Shown piece by piece: positions 32,863 to 43,393 of a stretch of 64,000 nucleotides of DNA. Source of the stretch: Thioalkalivibrio sp. ALJ16 (GTDB lineage Bacteria > Pseudomonadota > Gammaproteobacteria > Ectothiorhodospirales > Ectothiorhodospiraceae); the NCBI RefSeq assembly GCF_000377345.1, contig NZ_KB898048.1:1-64000 (forward strand), written 5' to 3'. The position numbers and the translations under genes were made by a program. How positions within the stretch are numbered: position 1 is the stretch's first letter; the number at the start of each line of letters is the position of its first letter. Under the pieces are notes generated by a model. The model was not told where the DNA came from, did no database searches, and was given only the letters and a program-made list of their open reading frames with translations.

Positions 32863-35414
32863 GCGATACCGCGACCAACGGCGGCGCGAAACCGGAGGCG
32901 GAAGAACTCGTCGAGATCGAGGAGATCCTCCAGCACCTGGAGGACATCAGCTTCGTCGCCCACCGCGACACGAAGGAAGCCCTGCCGGCCATCCGCCCGT
33001 TTGGCGCCACCATTGCGCGGCGCTGGATCGAGACGGCCCGCGACCTGTTCTTCCATGACCGGGAGTCGGGCAAGAGCTTCATGCGCCACTCGGCGCGGCT
33101 CGCCGAACACATGCAGACGGTGGAGCTGTGGCTGGAGCAGGCGGCCCGCTTCAAGGAGTGGGTCAACTCCAACTATGCCCTGGAAGGCTTCATGGCCCAG
33201 GCCGATCGCGTGTATGCGGCCTGGGGCGAGGCCGGCGAGCGCGAGTGGGCCGAGATTGGCCTGCGCTGGTGCGCGCGCAGCCTGCCGGATGCCCGGGCCT
33301 ATTTCGAGACCGACTTCGAGAAGCTCGCCGGCGGGCGTGGAATCGACGGCCTGCGGGCGCTGATCGAGCCGGCCGAGACCCTGTTCGACGAACGCGGCCT
33401 GACCCTGGACGCCTACCTCGAGGGCGCGCCGATTGCCCGTAATCTGGTCGGTGACCAGGGCCTGCTGTCCTGGGCGCGGCGCGGCGCGGACCTGCTGAAG
33501 GCCGGGCGCTCGCGCGGCGAGGCCTATTTCCGCCTGGAGAGCGACGAGAGCCTGAAGCTGTTGCTGGAGGCGTTGCCGGGCTTTCGCCCGCGCATGCACG
33601 GGCGCTTCCTGCGCCTGGTGCTGATGGCCTGGCTGGACGCCGATATCCCGCTGGCCGATTCCAGCTGGAAGCCGGGCGAGGGCCGCCCGATGCTCGAGAC
33701 CGACGGCCGGCGGCTGTTTATGCCGGCGGTGATGGACTCGCGCGAGGAGGCGATCGTCGCCACCCAGCACGCGGCCGCGCATCTGGCCTTCGATACCTAT
33801 GCGCACGCCGACGTCGAGCGTCTGTTCGAGCGCGCCGGGGCCGAGCACCCGCCGCTGGATGACCGCTCGCGCATCACCTGGCGCCCGCTGTTCGCATCAT
33901 TCGAGGCGCGCATGTTCCGTTTCCAGGTGCTGTTCGACCTGGCCGAGGACCTGCGCGTGAACGCGCGCCTGGCCCCGCGCATCCCGAACTTCCTGCCGCG
34001 CCTGGTGGCGCTGGCCGAGGCCCATGAGCGCCCGGAGGGCGCGGCCGGCGTCTATTACGACTTCGCGCTGAAGGCTCATCAGGCCCTGCTGCGGGGCGAG
34101 GCGCAGGACCCGCGTCTGGCGCGCGTACTGGAGCCGGACGCGGATGTGGTCACCGCCTGGGCAGTCGGCGAGGAGCTGTTTGCCGACGACGCCTTCCCCG
34201 AGATCACCATCGAGGAGCGCGCCGAGGCCTATCTGCCCGGGCTGTCGCTGAACCAGTCGCTGCCGGTGTATCCGCAGCGCAAACGCGACGGCAGCCTGGC
34301 CGACTTCCGCGACCACGAGGCGCACGACGAGCACAAGTTCGAGCACCAGAAACAGGAGGAACAGCCGCAGCAGGCCCCGGAGCAGGCGCAGAAGGACCCG
34401 GACGCCGACATCCAGACCCCGCAGCAGGAGACCTCCGGCACCGGCGGGCGCATTGGCACCGGTATCCCGCAGCCGGCGCAGGTGGCCAAGCGCGCCGCTC
34501 CCTACACCCCGCGCAAGGACGGCATCCCGTATCCGGAATGGGACTACCGCGAGCAGCGCTATATCTCCGACTGGGTGAATCTCTACGAGCGGGTGCTGGA
34601 CGACGAAAACCCGGAGCTGGCGGCCACCATCCTGTCGGAGAATGCCGATACCCTGAAGCGCCTGACCCGCGGCCTGGAGATGCAGCGCCCGATGCGTCTG
34701 GCGCCGCAGCGCAAGCAGATGGACGGCGACGAGCTCGACACCGAGGCAGTGATCGACTTCATCGCCGACAAGAAGGCGGGGCTGTCGCCGAAGGCCTTCA
34801 TCTACCGCCGCCGTGCGGTGCAGCACCGCGATACCGGGGTGCTGATGCTGGCGGACATGTCCACCTCGATCATGGCGCGTCACCCGGGCGGGCAGGGCAA
34901 GATCGTCGACCGCGTGCGCGAGGGCATGATGCTGTTCGCCGAGGCGATCGAGAAGGTCGGCGACCCCTATGCGATCTCCGGCTTCGCCTCCAAGCAGCGC
35001 GACCAGGTCAATTACTACTGGCTGAAGGACTTCAACGAGGACCTGAACGACACGGTCCGCGCCCGCATCGCCGGGGTGTCCGGGCGCCTGGCCTCGCGTA
35101 TGGGTGCGGGCATCCGCCACTCGCTGGAGGCGTTCCGGCGCAGCTCGGCCCAGCGCCGTTTGCTGCTGATCCTGTCCGACGGCCGCCCGGCGGACTACGA
35201 CGACGGCGGCGACCAGCGCTACCTGCACGAGGACACGCGCATGGCGATGAAGGAGGCGGTGGACGCCGGCGTCCACCCGTTCTGCATCACCCTGGACCCG
35301 TCCGGCTCCGAGTACCTGCCGGCGATCTTCGGTCCCGGTCACTACACCATCATCGACCACGTGGACGAGCTGCCGCGCCGTCTGCCCGAGATCTACCTGA
35401 GGCTGCGCCAGTGA
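32859..35414 (+). CDS. cbbO: vWA-domain protein, CbbO/NorD family
   Basis: An 851-residue partner of the CbbQ-type ATPase. The N-terminal two thirds are helical and acidic. A low-complexity Gln/Glu/Pro linker lies near 490-530. The C-terminal vWA domain has the MIDAS motif DMSTS at 666-670 and [11 protein letters not shown] further on. In CbbQO the vWA part recognises Rubisco while the AAA+ ring pulls out inhibitors. It starts at GTG overlapping the cbbQ stop, and its own stop overlaps the next GTG. It is somewhat longer than typical CbbO. Confidence 0.88.
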   Translation: MSDTATNGGAKPEAEELVEIEEILQHLEDISFVAHRDTKEALPAIRPFGATIARRWIETARDLFFHDRESGKSFMRHSARLAEHMQTVELWLEQAARFKEWVNSNYALEGFMAQADRVYAAWGEAGEREWAEIGLRWCARSLPDARAYFETDFEKLAGGRGIDGLRALIEPAETLFDERGLTLDAYLEGAPIARNLVGDQGLLSWARRGADLLKAGRSRGEAYFRLESDESLKLLLEALPGFRPRMHGRFLRLVLMAWLDADIPLADSSWKPGEGRPMLETDGRRLFMPAVMDSREEAIVATQHAAAHLAFDTYAHADVERLFERAGAEHPPLDDRSRITWRPLFASFEARMFRFQVLFDLAEDLRVNARLAPRIPNFLPRLVALAEAHERPEGAAGVYYDFALKAHQALLRGEAQDPRLARVLEPDADVVTAWAVGEELFADDAFPEITIEERAEAYLPGLSLNQSLPVYPQRKRDGSLADFRDHEAHDEHKFEHQKQEEQPQQAPEQAQKDPDADIQTPQQETSGTGGRIGTGIPQPAQVAKRAAPYTPRKDGIPYPEWDYREQRYISDWVNLYERVLDDENPELAATILSENADTLKRLTRGLEMQRPMRLAPQRKQMDGDELDTEAVIDFIADKKAGLSPKAFIYRRRAVQHRDTGVLMLADMSTSIMARHPGGQGKIVDRVREGMMLFAEAIEKVGDPYAISGFASKQRDQVNYYWLKDFNEDLNDTVRARIAGVSGRLASRMGAGIRHSLEAFRRSSAQRRLLLILSDGRPADYDDGGDQRYLHEDTRMAMKEAVDAGVHPFCITLDPSGSEYLPAIFGPGHYTIIDHVDELPRRLPEIYLRLRQ

Positions 35415-36631
35415 GTGCCACCCCCGAAGCCCTCGATGCATCCACCGGGGCCGCGGCCCGGCACCCGGAGCCGGCCCGCCGTCATGCCACGCTGCTGCAT
35501 GCCCCGCGCTATCGCGGCCACAGCTACGGCGACAACCACCCGCTCGGGATCCCGCGCGTCTCGCTGACGATCGACCTGATCGAGGCCTATGACGCGATCA
35601 CGCCGCAGGAGATGGCGGTCACCCGCCGTGCCCAGCCGGCCGAGCTCGAGTGGTTCCACACCCGCGAATACGTGGCCGCGATGCAGCGCGCCGAGGCGCT
35701 GGGCAAGGTCTTCCAGCGCTACCGCGACCGCCACAACATCGGCAATTTCGAGAACCCGTTCTTCGCCGGTTTCTTCGCTACCCCGGCCACCGCCACCTGG
35801 GGCTCCATCCAGGGTGCCGAGGTGGTGCTGGACGGGCGCATGGCCTTCAACCCGGCCGGTGGCATGCACCACGCCGCACCCGACCAGGCGCGCGGCTTCT
35901 GCTACTTCAACGACCCGGCACTGGCGATCCTGCGCCTGCGCCAGGCCGGGCAGCGTGTGCTGTATCTGGATATTGACGCCCACCACGGCGACGGGGTCGA
36001 GGCCGCGTTCACCGACGACCCGGACGTGCTCACCGTCTCCCTGCACATGGACACCGAATACGGCTACCCCTTCGAGGGCGGCCGCATCGAGGACACCGGA
36101 CCGCTGGGCAACGCCGTGAACCTGCCGCTGCCCAAGGAGACCAACGACAGCGAGTTCCGCGCCGCCTTCACGGCCGTCTGGGAGGCCGTGCGCACCCGCT
36201 GGCAGCCGGATGCGGTCGTGGTCCAGGCCGGTACCGATGCGCTGCTGCCGGACCCGCTCGGCAAGTTCGGCATCTCCACCCAGTGCTTCCTCGCCTGCAT
36301 CGACGACGTGATCGAGACCAGCCCGCGCCACGCCGACGGCACGCCGAAGCTCCTGGTCCTGGGTGGCGGTGGCTACCACCCGCTGGCGCTGGCGCGCTGC
36401 TGGACCGGGGTCTGGGCCCTGCTGACCGGTCGCGAGCTCCCCGCCGCAATCCCGGAGCCCGGCCAGGCCCTGCTGCGCGAGGTCGACTGGGACATGGACG
36501 AGGAGGAGGACTGGTACGAGAACCTGTTCGTCTCCCGCCTCGACGCCGACCGCTCGGGCCCGGTCCGTTCTGAACTCAACGCCCGCCTGGAGCACCTTTT
36601 AGCCACGCATCCTTTGTTCGCCCAAGGCTGA
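35411..36631 (+). CDS. Histone-deacetylase-family protein (AcuC/acetylpolyamine amidohydrolase-like)
   Basis: A 406-residue zinc-dependent deacetylase. The fold markers are NPAGGMHHAAPDQARGFCYFND, the metal site YLDIDAHHGDGVEAAF, VVQAGTDALLPDPLGKF and LVLGGGGYHPLALAR. Bacterial relatives deacetylate acetyl-CoA synthetase or polyamines. The start GTG overlaps the cbbO-like stop (GTGA), so the three genes are translationally coupled. This is an unusual partner for CbbQO and suggests a role for lysine acetylation there; the substrate is unknown. Confidence 0.88.
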   Translation: MSATPEALDASTGAAARHPEPARRHATLLHAPRYRGHSYGDNHPLGIPRVSLTIDLIEAYDAITPQEMAVTRRAQPAELEWFHTREYVAAMQRAEALGKVFQRYRDRHNIGNFENPFFAGFFATPATATWGSIQGAEVVLDGRMAFNPAGGMHHAAPDQARGFCYFNDPALAILRLRQAGQRVLYLDIDAHHGDGVEAAFTDDPDVLTVSLHMDTEYGYPFEGGRIEDTGPLGNAVNLPLPKETNDSEFRAAFTAVWEAVRTRWQPDAVVVQAGTDALLPDPLGKFGISTQCFLACIDDVIETSPRHADGTPKLLVLGGGGYHPLALARCWTGVWALLTGRELPAAIPEPGQALLREVDWDMDEEEDWYENLFVSRLDADRSGPVRSELNARLEHLLATHPLFAQG

Positions 36632-36771
36632 CTGCGGCGGAGTGAGGCGGGGTGGGAGTAGCCCGGCCCGCCTGCGGGTTTTCGCAAATCCCGTCGGCTG
36701 ACGTAGGATTTCACAGCTTGCAGGCTGGGGGGCACCCGGTCGGTACGACGTCTGATCGAGCGAGGAGACGC

Positions 36772-37938
36772 ATGGAGTCCGAGCAGAAACTGATACCCGG
36801 ATACGCCAACGCCAAGGCAACGCGCCGCTACGCGGAGCAGTTCGTGGCCGAGGGCAAGGCCGTCGAGGGGCATTACAGCGAGTTCTCGCGCGCGAAGATG
36901 CGCCTGTCGAGCCTCGGCATCGGCACCTTCGGCGGCGCGGCCACCGCCGAGGTGGACGCGCAGATCGCCGCGATCGTCGCGCGCGGGCTGGCCGAAGGTA
37001 TCAACGTGGTGGATACCGGCGCGCACTACCGGTACGGGCGCTCGCTGGCGGCCGTCGGGGCGGGCGTGCGTACCGCGCTGGAGGCCGGGGTCCCGCGCGA
37101 GGCGATGTTCCTGATCTCCAAGGGCGGCTTCCTGACGCTGCGCGGCGGGCCGCCGGAGGACATGGAGGCATGGTTTCAGCGCGAGATCGAGTCCCAGGGC
37201 ATGGGGACGAAGGACGATCTGGCCAAGGGCGCGCACCTGCTGACGCCGGAATACATCCACTACCAGATGGAGCTGTCGCGCTCGCTGATGGGGGTGGAGA
37301 CGCTGGATGCCTTCATCATCGACCAGCCCGAGGTGCACATCCACGAGATCGGCAAGGAAGCGACCAACCGCAAGCTGGAGCCGGTGTTCGAGGTGCTGGA
37401 GCGGGCCGCGCGCGAGAAGAAGATCCGCGCCTACGGCATCTCCACCTTCGAGGGCTTCCGCGAGGAGACCGATGCCGCGGTGTTCCAGTCGCTGACCTCG
37501 ATGCAGGGGCTGGCCGAGCGCGCCGCGCAGACCGTCACCGGCGACGACCATGCCCGGCATCACTTCAAGATCGCGATGCTGCCGTTCAACCAGGTGATGC
37601 TGGAGGGGTTTACCCGCTTCAACACCGCCACCGGGCAGGGCAACGTGGCGAGCCCGTTGCAGGCGGCACACCAGCTCGAGGTGTACATGATTGCCTCGCA
37701 CTCCATGCTCAAGGGGCACCTGGCGCAGCAGTCGGTGGATGTGGTCGAGCAGCAGCTGGCCAGCCTGCCCAACCCGGCCCAGCGTGCCATGCAGTTCAAC
37801 CGTTCCACGCCGGGGCTGGGCACCTCGCTGGTCGGCATGAGCACGCCGGCACACCTGGACGACATGCTGGCGGTGATGCGCGAGCCGATCATGGACAAAA
37901 AGGCCTACCTCGGCATGTTCCAGAAGGCCGAGGACTAA
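36772..37938 (+). CDS. Aldo/keto reductase-like protein
   Basis: A 388-residue protein with an aldo/keto reductase TIM barrel: LGIGTFGGA at the first strand, VVDTGAHYRYGRSLAAVG around the catalytic Asp/Tyr, DAFIIDQPEVHIHE, and KKIRAYGISTFEGF near the cofactor site. It carries inserts relative to standard AKRs (about 50 residues around FLTLRGGPPEDMEAWF). GAGGAG precedes ATG 36772. It follows the deacetylase on the same strand but 140 bases away. Substrate unknown. Confidence 0.82.
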   Translation: MESEQKLIPGYANAKATRRYAEQFVAEGKAVEGHYSEFSRAKMRLSSLGIGTFGGAATAEVDAQIAAIVARGLAEGINVVDTGAHYRYGRSLAAVGAGVRTALEAGVPREAMFLISKGGFLTLRGGPPEDMEAWFQREIESQGMGTKDDLAKGAHLLTPEYIHYQMELSRSLMGVETLDAFIIDQPEVHIHEIGKEATNRKLEPVFEVLERAAREKKIRAYGISTFEGFREETDAAVFQSLTSMQGLAERAAQTVTGDDHARHHFKIAMLPFNQVMLEGFTRFNTATGQGNVASPLQAAHQLEVYMIASHSMLKGHLAQQSVDVVEQQLASLPNPAQRAMQFNRSTPGLGTSLVGMSTPAHLDDMLAVMREPIMDKKAYLGMFQKAED

Positions 37939-37960
37939 GCCGGGGCCGGGTCTTGCCCTC

Positions 37961-38040
37961 GTGGGAGCCGGCTTGCCGGCGAAGCCCCTGCCTGTATCCG
38001 GCTTTGGCAGGGGCTTCGCGTGCAAGCACGCTCTCACAGG
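37961..38040. repeat. Inverted doublet of a REP-like palindrome (BIME-like)
   Basis: Two REP-like units face each other: GTGGGAGCCGGCTTGCCGGC at one end and a related CGTGCAAGCACGCTCTCACA at the other, joined by an 11-bp perfect stem (AAGCCCCTGCC with GGCAGGGGCTT). Pseudomonas-type REP sequences share this GGGAGC...GGCTTGCC...GGCGA layout. It sits between the aldo/keto reductase stop and the MutS2-like start, and may block read-through. Confidence 0.75.
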
Positions 38041-38087
38041 GTCCCGGACCTTGGCTGCGATAGAGAATTCACGCACAAGGGTATGCC

Positions 38088-39671
38088 ATGCAGGTTGATC
38101 TGAAGGCCCTCGAATTTCCCGCGATCCAGCGCCTGCTGGAACGCCTGACCGCCACCCCCTACGGTGCCGATGCCGCGCGCGGCCTGGAGCCGGCGCCGAA
38201 CCTGGATGCCGCTCGGGCCCTGCAGAAGGCGGTAACCGTCGCGCGCCAGCGTCTGGATGCCGGCACCCTGCCGCGGCTGGGGCAGCTGCCGGACGTGCGT
38301 GCCGCGCTGCGCCAGGCGGCCAACCCCGGTGCCGCCCTGCCGGTGCAGGCGCTGCACAACCTGCAGACCATTATGCGCAGTGCCCGCGAACTGGCGGACC
38401 AGCTCGCCGATACGCCGGAGATCTACCCGGCGGACCTGAACAAGCTGTATCCGCCCCAGGCGCTGGAGCAACGCCTGTCGGCCTGCCTGAACCCCGGGGG
38501 TTCGCTGCGCGAGGATGCCAGCCCGCCGCTGGTCGAGGCCTTCGGTGAGCGCAATCGCCTGCGCGACGAGGTCGAGGCGGTGGTGAAGAAGCGTCTGGTC
38601 GCCTCCGACGTGGCGCAAAAGGGCGAGGATGCCCTGAAGGTGCAGTGGCATCAGGAGCGTGCGGTGATGGTGCTGCGCGGCGAGGCCGCGAATGCGGTCA
38701 AGGGCGTGCGCCGCGGCACCGCGATGGGCGGGCGCGACCAGATCATCGAGCCGATCGAGGCGGTGCCGCTGAACAACCAGCTGGATACCGTGAATGGCCA
38801 GATCAACACCGAACAGCAGCGCTTGCTGCGCGAGCTGACCGACCACGTGCGCGACCATGGCGAGGCGCTGGAGCTGATGCTGACCGCGCTGACCTGGATC
38901 GACCTGGCCGCCGCTGCCGCGCAGCTCTCCGCGCAGATGAACGCGCATGCCCCGGCGTTGGAGGATACGGCCGGGGTGGAGCTGGTCGAGGCCTACCACC
39001 CGCTACTGCTGTTGCAGTTTGCCGAGGGCAATGGCCCGCAGCCGGTGCCGCTGTCGATCCGGCTGGACGAGCGGCAGCCGCTGCTGCTGATTACCGGCCC
39101 CAATACCGGCGGCAAGACCGTCGCCTTGAAGACGCTCGGCCTGCTGGTCACCATGGCCTGGTGCGGTCTGCACATCCCCGCGGAGGGCGACTGCCGGATC
39201 GGCCGTTTCGATCAGGTGATGGTGGACGTGGGGGATCACCAGAGCCTGTTCCATCACCTGTCCACCTTTGCCGGGCATGTCGAGGTGCTCAAGCGCATCC
39301 TCGAACACGCCGGGGCAGACAGCCTGATCCTGCTGGACGAGCTCGGCACCGGCACCGACCCCGACGAAGGCGCGGCGCTGGCGATGGCGATGCTGGACGA
39401 GCTGCGTGCCCGCGGCACCCGCGGGATCGTGAACACCCACCTCGCGCCGCTGAAGGACTATGCCGCGCAGCACGAAGGCATCGTCAACGCCTCCATGCAG
39501 TTCGATGCCGAGACCCTGTCGCCGACCTATCGCCTGCTGATCGGCGAGCCGGGGGTCTCCTTCGGTTTGACCATCGCGGAGAAGAACGGCCTGCCGCCGG
39601 CGCTGGTCGCCCGCGCCCGTGAACACTTCGCCGAGCTGCCCACCGCGCAGGCCGGGGGCGAGCACAGCTGA
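38088..39671 (+). CDS. MutS2-like ATPase without Smr domain
   Basis: A 527-residue MutS-family ATPase. The N-terminal helical core and clamp resemble MutS2; the ATPase has Walker A ITGPNTGGKTVALKT near residue 336, the ABC-like DVGDHQSLFHHLSTFAGH and Walker B SLILLDELGTGTDPDEGAAL. Typical MutS2 is near 780 residues and ends in KOW and Smr domains; here the frame stops soon after the ATPase, so only a short MutS2 form is present. MutS2 acts on recombination intermediates or collided ribosomes; this version would need a partner nuclease. Confidence 0.87.
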   Translation: MQVDLKALEFPAIQRLLERLTATPYGADAARGLEPAPNLDAARALQKAVTVARQRLDAGTLPRLGQLPDVRAALRQAANPGAALPVQALHNLQTIMRSARELADQLADTPEIYPADLNKLYPPQALEQRLSACLNPGGSLREDASPPLVEAFGERNRLRDEVEAVVKKRLVASDVAQKGEDALKVQWHQERAVMVLRGEAANAVKGVRRGTAMGGRDQIIEPIEAVPLNNQLDTVNGQINTEQQRLLRELTDHVRDHGEALELMLTALTWIDLAAAAAQLSAQMNAHAPALEDTAGVELVEAYHPLLLLQFAEGNGPQPVPLSIRLDERQPLLLITGPNTGGKTVALKTLGLLVTMAWCGLHIPAEGDCRIGRFDQVMVDVGDHQSLFHHLSTFAGHVEVLKRILEHAGADSLILLDELGTGTDPDEGAALAMAMLDELRARGTRGIVNTHLAPLKDYAAQHEGIVNASMQFDAETLSPTYRLLIGEPGVSFGLTIAEKNGLPPALVARAREHFAELPTAQAGGEHS

Positions 39672-39996
39672 CCTGCGGTGTCGGCTCGGTCCGGCGCCGG
39701 GGCCGCCCAAAAAGATCGCCACGTCGCTGCGCTCCTCGCGATGACGGTGCTCGCAACCCTGTCATGAAGAGGCCCCGCCGGGGCCGTGGCCATCTCTGGG
39801 CGAACCCCGACACGGGTTGCGGCAGGCGCCGGGGCTGGCGGTCGGGTCTGCCGCGCCGCTGTAGGAATCGCACTGATTTCGCGCGTCATGGCGTGAAATG
39901 GGGGCGATTTCATATTACGATGGTGGGCTATTTTGATTCTTGGTGCGTGATCGCCCGACGATCGTGCATCAGCCCCCGGTAAGGAAGTCGACCATC
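39672..39996. other. Intergenic region upstream of ilvB
   Basis: No gene is seen. At 39709-39745 lies a copy of the repeat GATCGCCACGTCGCTGCGCTC followed by CTCGCGATGAC, common in proteobacterial intergenic DNA. A short GGCCCCG/CGGGGCC hairpin is at about 39772-39787. AT-richer bases at 39905-39935 could hold the ilv promoter (TTTCAT and TATTTT, 15 apart, weak). No leader peptide with branched-chain codons was found. Confidence 0.55.
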
Positions 39997-41715
39997 ATGT
40001 CCGAGACCGCAAGTTCCTCCACCGCCATCACCGGCGCCGAAATCTTCTGCCGCAGCCTGCAGGCCGAGGGTGTCGAGGTCGTATTCGGGTATCCCGGTGG
40101 TGCAGTACTGCACATCTATGATGCGCTGTACCGGCAGGACAAGGTCTCGCACGTACTGGTGCGCCACGAGCAGGGTGCGGTACATGCGGCCGAGGGCTAT
40201 GCCAAGTCCTGCGACAAGCCCGGCGTGGCGCTGGTGACCTCGGGCCCCGGCGCGACCAACGCGATCACCGGGATCGCCGACGCCTACATGGATTCCGTGC
40301 CGCTGGTGGTATTCACCGGCCAGGTGCCGACCAGCCTGATCGGCAATGATGCCTTCCAGGAGGTCGACACCGTGGGGATCACGCGTCCCTGCGTGAAGCA
40401 CAACTTCCTGGTCAAGGACGTGAAGGAACTGGCGACCACCATCAAGAAGGCCTTCTACGTGGCGACCACCGGTCGCCCCGGCCCGGTGGTGGTGGACATC
40501 CCGAAGGACGTGACCGCGGACAGCTGCGAATTCGAGTACCCGGAGAGCATCCGCATGCGCTCCTACAACCCGACTTCGAAGGGGCACACCGGCCAGATCC
40601 GCAAGGCGGTGGAGCTGATCCTGTCGGCGAAGCAGCCGATGATCTACACCGGTGGCGGCGTGATCCTCGGCAAGGGTTCCGAGGCGCTGACGGAGTTCAC
40701 CCGCAAGCTGGGCTATCCGATCACCAATACCCTGATGGGGCTGGGCGGCTACCCGGCGTCGGACAAGCAGTTCCTCGGCATGCTCGGCATGCACGGGACC
40801 TACGAGGCCAACATGGCCATGCACCACGCGGACGTGCTGATCGCCATTGGCGCGCGCTTCGACGACCGCGTGACCGGCAACATCGAGAAGTTCTGCCCGC
40901 ACGCGAAGATCGTGCATGTGGATGTCGATCCGTCCTCGATCTCCAAGAACGTGAAGGTGGACGTGCCGATCGTCGGTGAAGTGGAGCCGGTGCTGCGCGA
41001 GCTGATCAAGGGGCTGAACGAGAACGGCGGCAAGCCGGATGCCGAGGCCCTCGCCACCTGGTGGAAGCAGATCGAGGAATGGCAGGCGCAGGACTGCCTG
41101 AAGTACGACCAGAGTTCGGAGCTGATCAAGCCGCAGTACGTGGTGCAGAAGTTCTGGGAGCTGACCCAGGGCGAGGCCTTCGTGACCTCGGATGTCGGCC
41201 AGCACCAGATGTGGGCCGCGCAGTTCTACCGCTTCGACAAGCCGAACCGCTGGATCAACTCCGGCGGCCTGGGCACGATGGGCGTGGGTCTGCCGTTCGC
41301 GATGGGCGTGCAGTTCGCGCACCCGGACGCGACGGTGGGCTGCATCACCGGCGAGGCCAGCATCCAGATGTGCATCCAGGAACTGTCCACCTGCTTCCAG
41401 TACCAGCTGCCGCTGAAGATCCTGAACCTGAACAACCGCTACCTGGGCATGGTCCGGCAGTGGCAGGAGTTCTTCTATCAGGGGCGCTACGCGATGTCCT
41501 ACATGGATGCGCTGCCGGACTTCGTGAAGCTGGCCGAGGCCTATGGTCATGTCGGCATCCAGGTCACCCAGCCCGGAGACGTCGAGGGTGCGATCAAGGA
41601 GGCCCTGGCGCAGAAGGAGCGCCTGGTGTTCCTGGACTTCATCACCGACCAGTCCGAGAACGTGTATCCAATGATCCCGGCCGGTGCTGGCCAGAACGAG
41701 ATGATCCTGGTCTGA
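39997..41715 (+). CDS. ilvB: Acetolactate synthase large subunit
   Basis: A 572-residue ThDP enzyme that condenses pyruvate with pyruvate or 2-oxobutyrate, the first common step to Val, Leu and Ile. GYPGG near residue 31, the catalytic Glu58 in RHEQGAVHAAEG, and the ThDP/Mg motif (GEASIQMCIQELSTCFQY ... NNRYLGMV) are present. The start ATG 39997 matches the family N-terminus. The regulatory subunit gene ilvN follows after 22 bases. Confidence 0.97.
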   Translation: MSETASSSTAITGAEIFCRSLQAEGVEVVFGYPGGAVLHIYDALYRQDKVSHVLVRHEQGAVHAAEGYAKSCDKPGVALVTSGPGATNAITGIADAYMDSVPLVVFTGQVPTSLIGNDAFQEVDTVGITRPCVKHNFLVKDVKELATTIKKAFYVATTGRPGPVVVDIPKDVTADSCEFEYPESIRMRSYNPTSKGHTGQIRKAVELILSAKQPMIYTGGGVILGKGSEALTEFTRKLGYPITNTLMGLGGYPASDKQFLGMLGMHGTYEANMAMHHADVLIAIGARFDDRVTGNIEKFCPHAKIVHVDVDPSSISKNVKVDVPIVGEVEPVLRELIKGLNENGGKPDAEALATWWKQIEEWQAQDCLKYDQSSELIKPQYVVQKFWELTQGEAFVTSDVGQHQMWAAQFYRFDKPNRWINSGGLGTMGVGLPFAMGVQFAHPDATVGCITGEASIQMCIQELSTCFQYQLPLKILNLNNRYLGMVRQWQEFFYQGRYAMSYMDALPDFVKLAEAYGHVGIQVTQPGDVEGAIKEALAQKERLVFLDFITDQSENVYPMIPAGAGQNEMILV

Positions 41716-41737
41716 GCCGGGTACAGGGAATAGCCGT

Positions 41738-42232
41738 ATGCGTCATATCATCAGTGTCCTGCTGGAAAACGAAGCCGGTGCCCTCTCGCGGGTGGCCGGG
41801 CTGTTCTCCGCGCGTGGCTACAACATCGAATCGCTGACCGTCGCGCCGACCGACGACCCGTCGCTGTCGCGCATGACCATCGTCACCAGTGGTTCCGACG
41901 AGATCGTCGAGCAGATCACCAAGCAGCTGAACAAGCTGATCGACGTAATCAAGCTGCTGGACATGACCGCCTATCCGCACATCGAGCGCGAGATGGCGCT
42001 GGTCAAGGTCCGCGTGCCGGAGGCCGCCGACCGCGAGGAGGCGAAACGCCTGGCGGATATCTTCCGCGGCCGCATCATCGACGTGACCCACGACACCTAT
42101 GTCGTCGAGATCACCGGCGAGGGCTCCAAGCTGGATGCCTTCCTCGAGGCACTGCAGCCGTTCCCGGTGCTGGAGGTCGTGCGCTCCGGCGTCATGGGCA
42201 TCGCGCGGGGCGACGTCAGCCTGCAAATCTGA
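41738..42232 (+). CDS. ilvN: Acetolactate synthase small (regulatory) subunit
   Basis: A 164-residue regulatory subunit (also called IlvH). The N-terminal ACT domain starts MRHIISVLLENEAGALSRVAGLFSARGYNIESL and binds valine for feedback inhibition; a second regulatory domain follows. It follows ilvB with a short gap. A hairpin with T-rich tail lies between it and ilvC. Confidence 0.97.
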   Translation: MRHIISVLLENEAGALSRVAGLFSARGYNIESLTVAPTDDPSLSRMTIVTSGSDEIVEQITKQLNKLIDVIKLLDMTAYPHIEREMALVKVRVPEAADREEAKRLADIFRGRIIDVTHDTYVVEITGEGSKLDAFLEALQPFPVLEVVRSGVMGIARGDVSLQI

Positions 42233-43315
<1,083 letters not shown>

Positions 43316-43393
43316 TCCGCCGGGGGCGGCCCGGGGTGCAGCCCCTGGCCGCGTGCCCGGGTTGCCCTCGCGAAATCCCCCCGAGACCCTCCC

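Noticed and set aside
32002-35414. NorQ/NorD pair for nitric oxide reductase
   Set aside because: No norC or norB nearby; the family cannot be separated by motif alone, so CbbQ/CbbO is preferred with reduced confidence.
36660-36685. Terminator after the deacetylase gene (CCCG/CGGG with TTTT)
   Set aside because: The stem is only four pairs and the T run is short; too weak to list as a feature.
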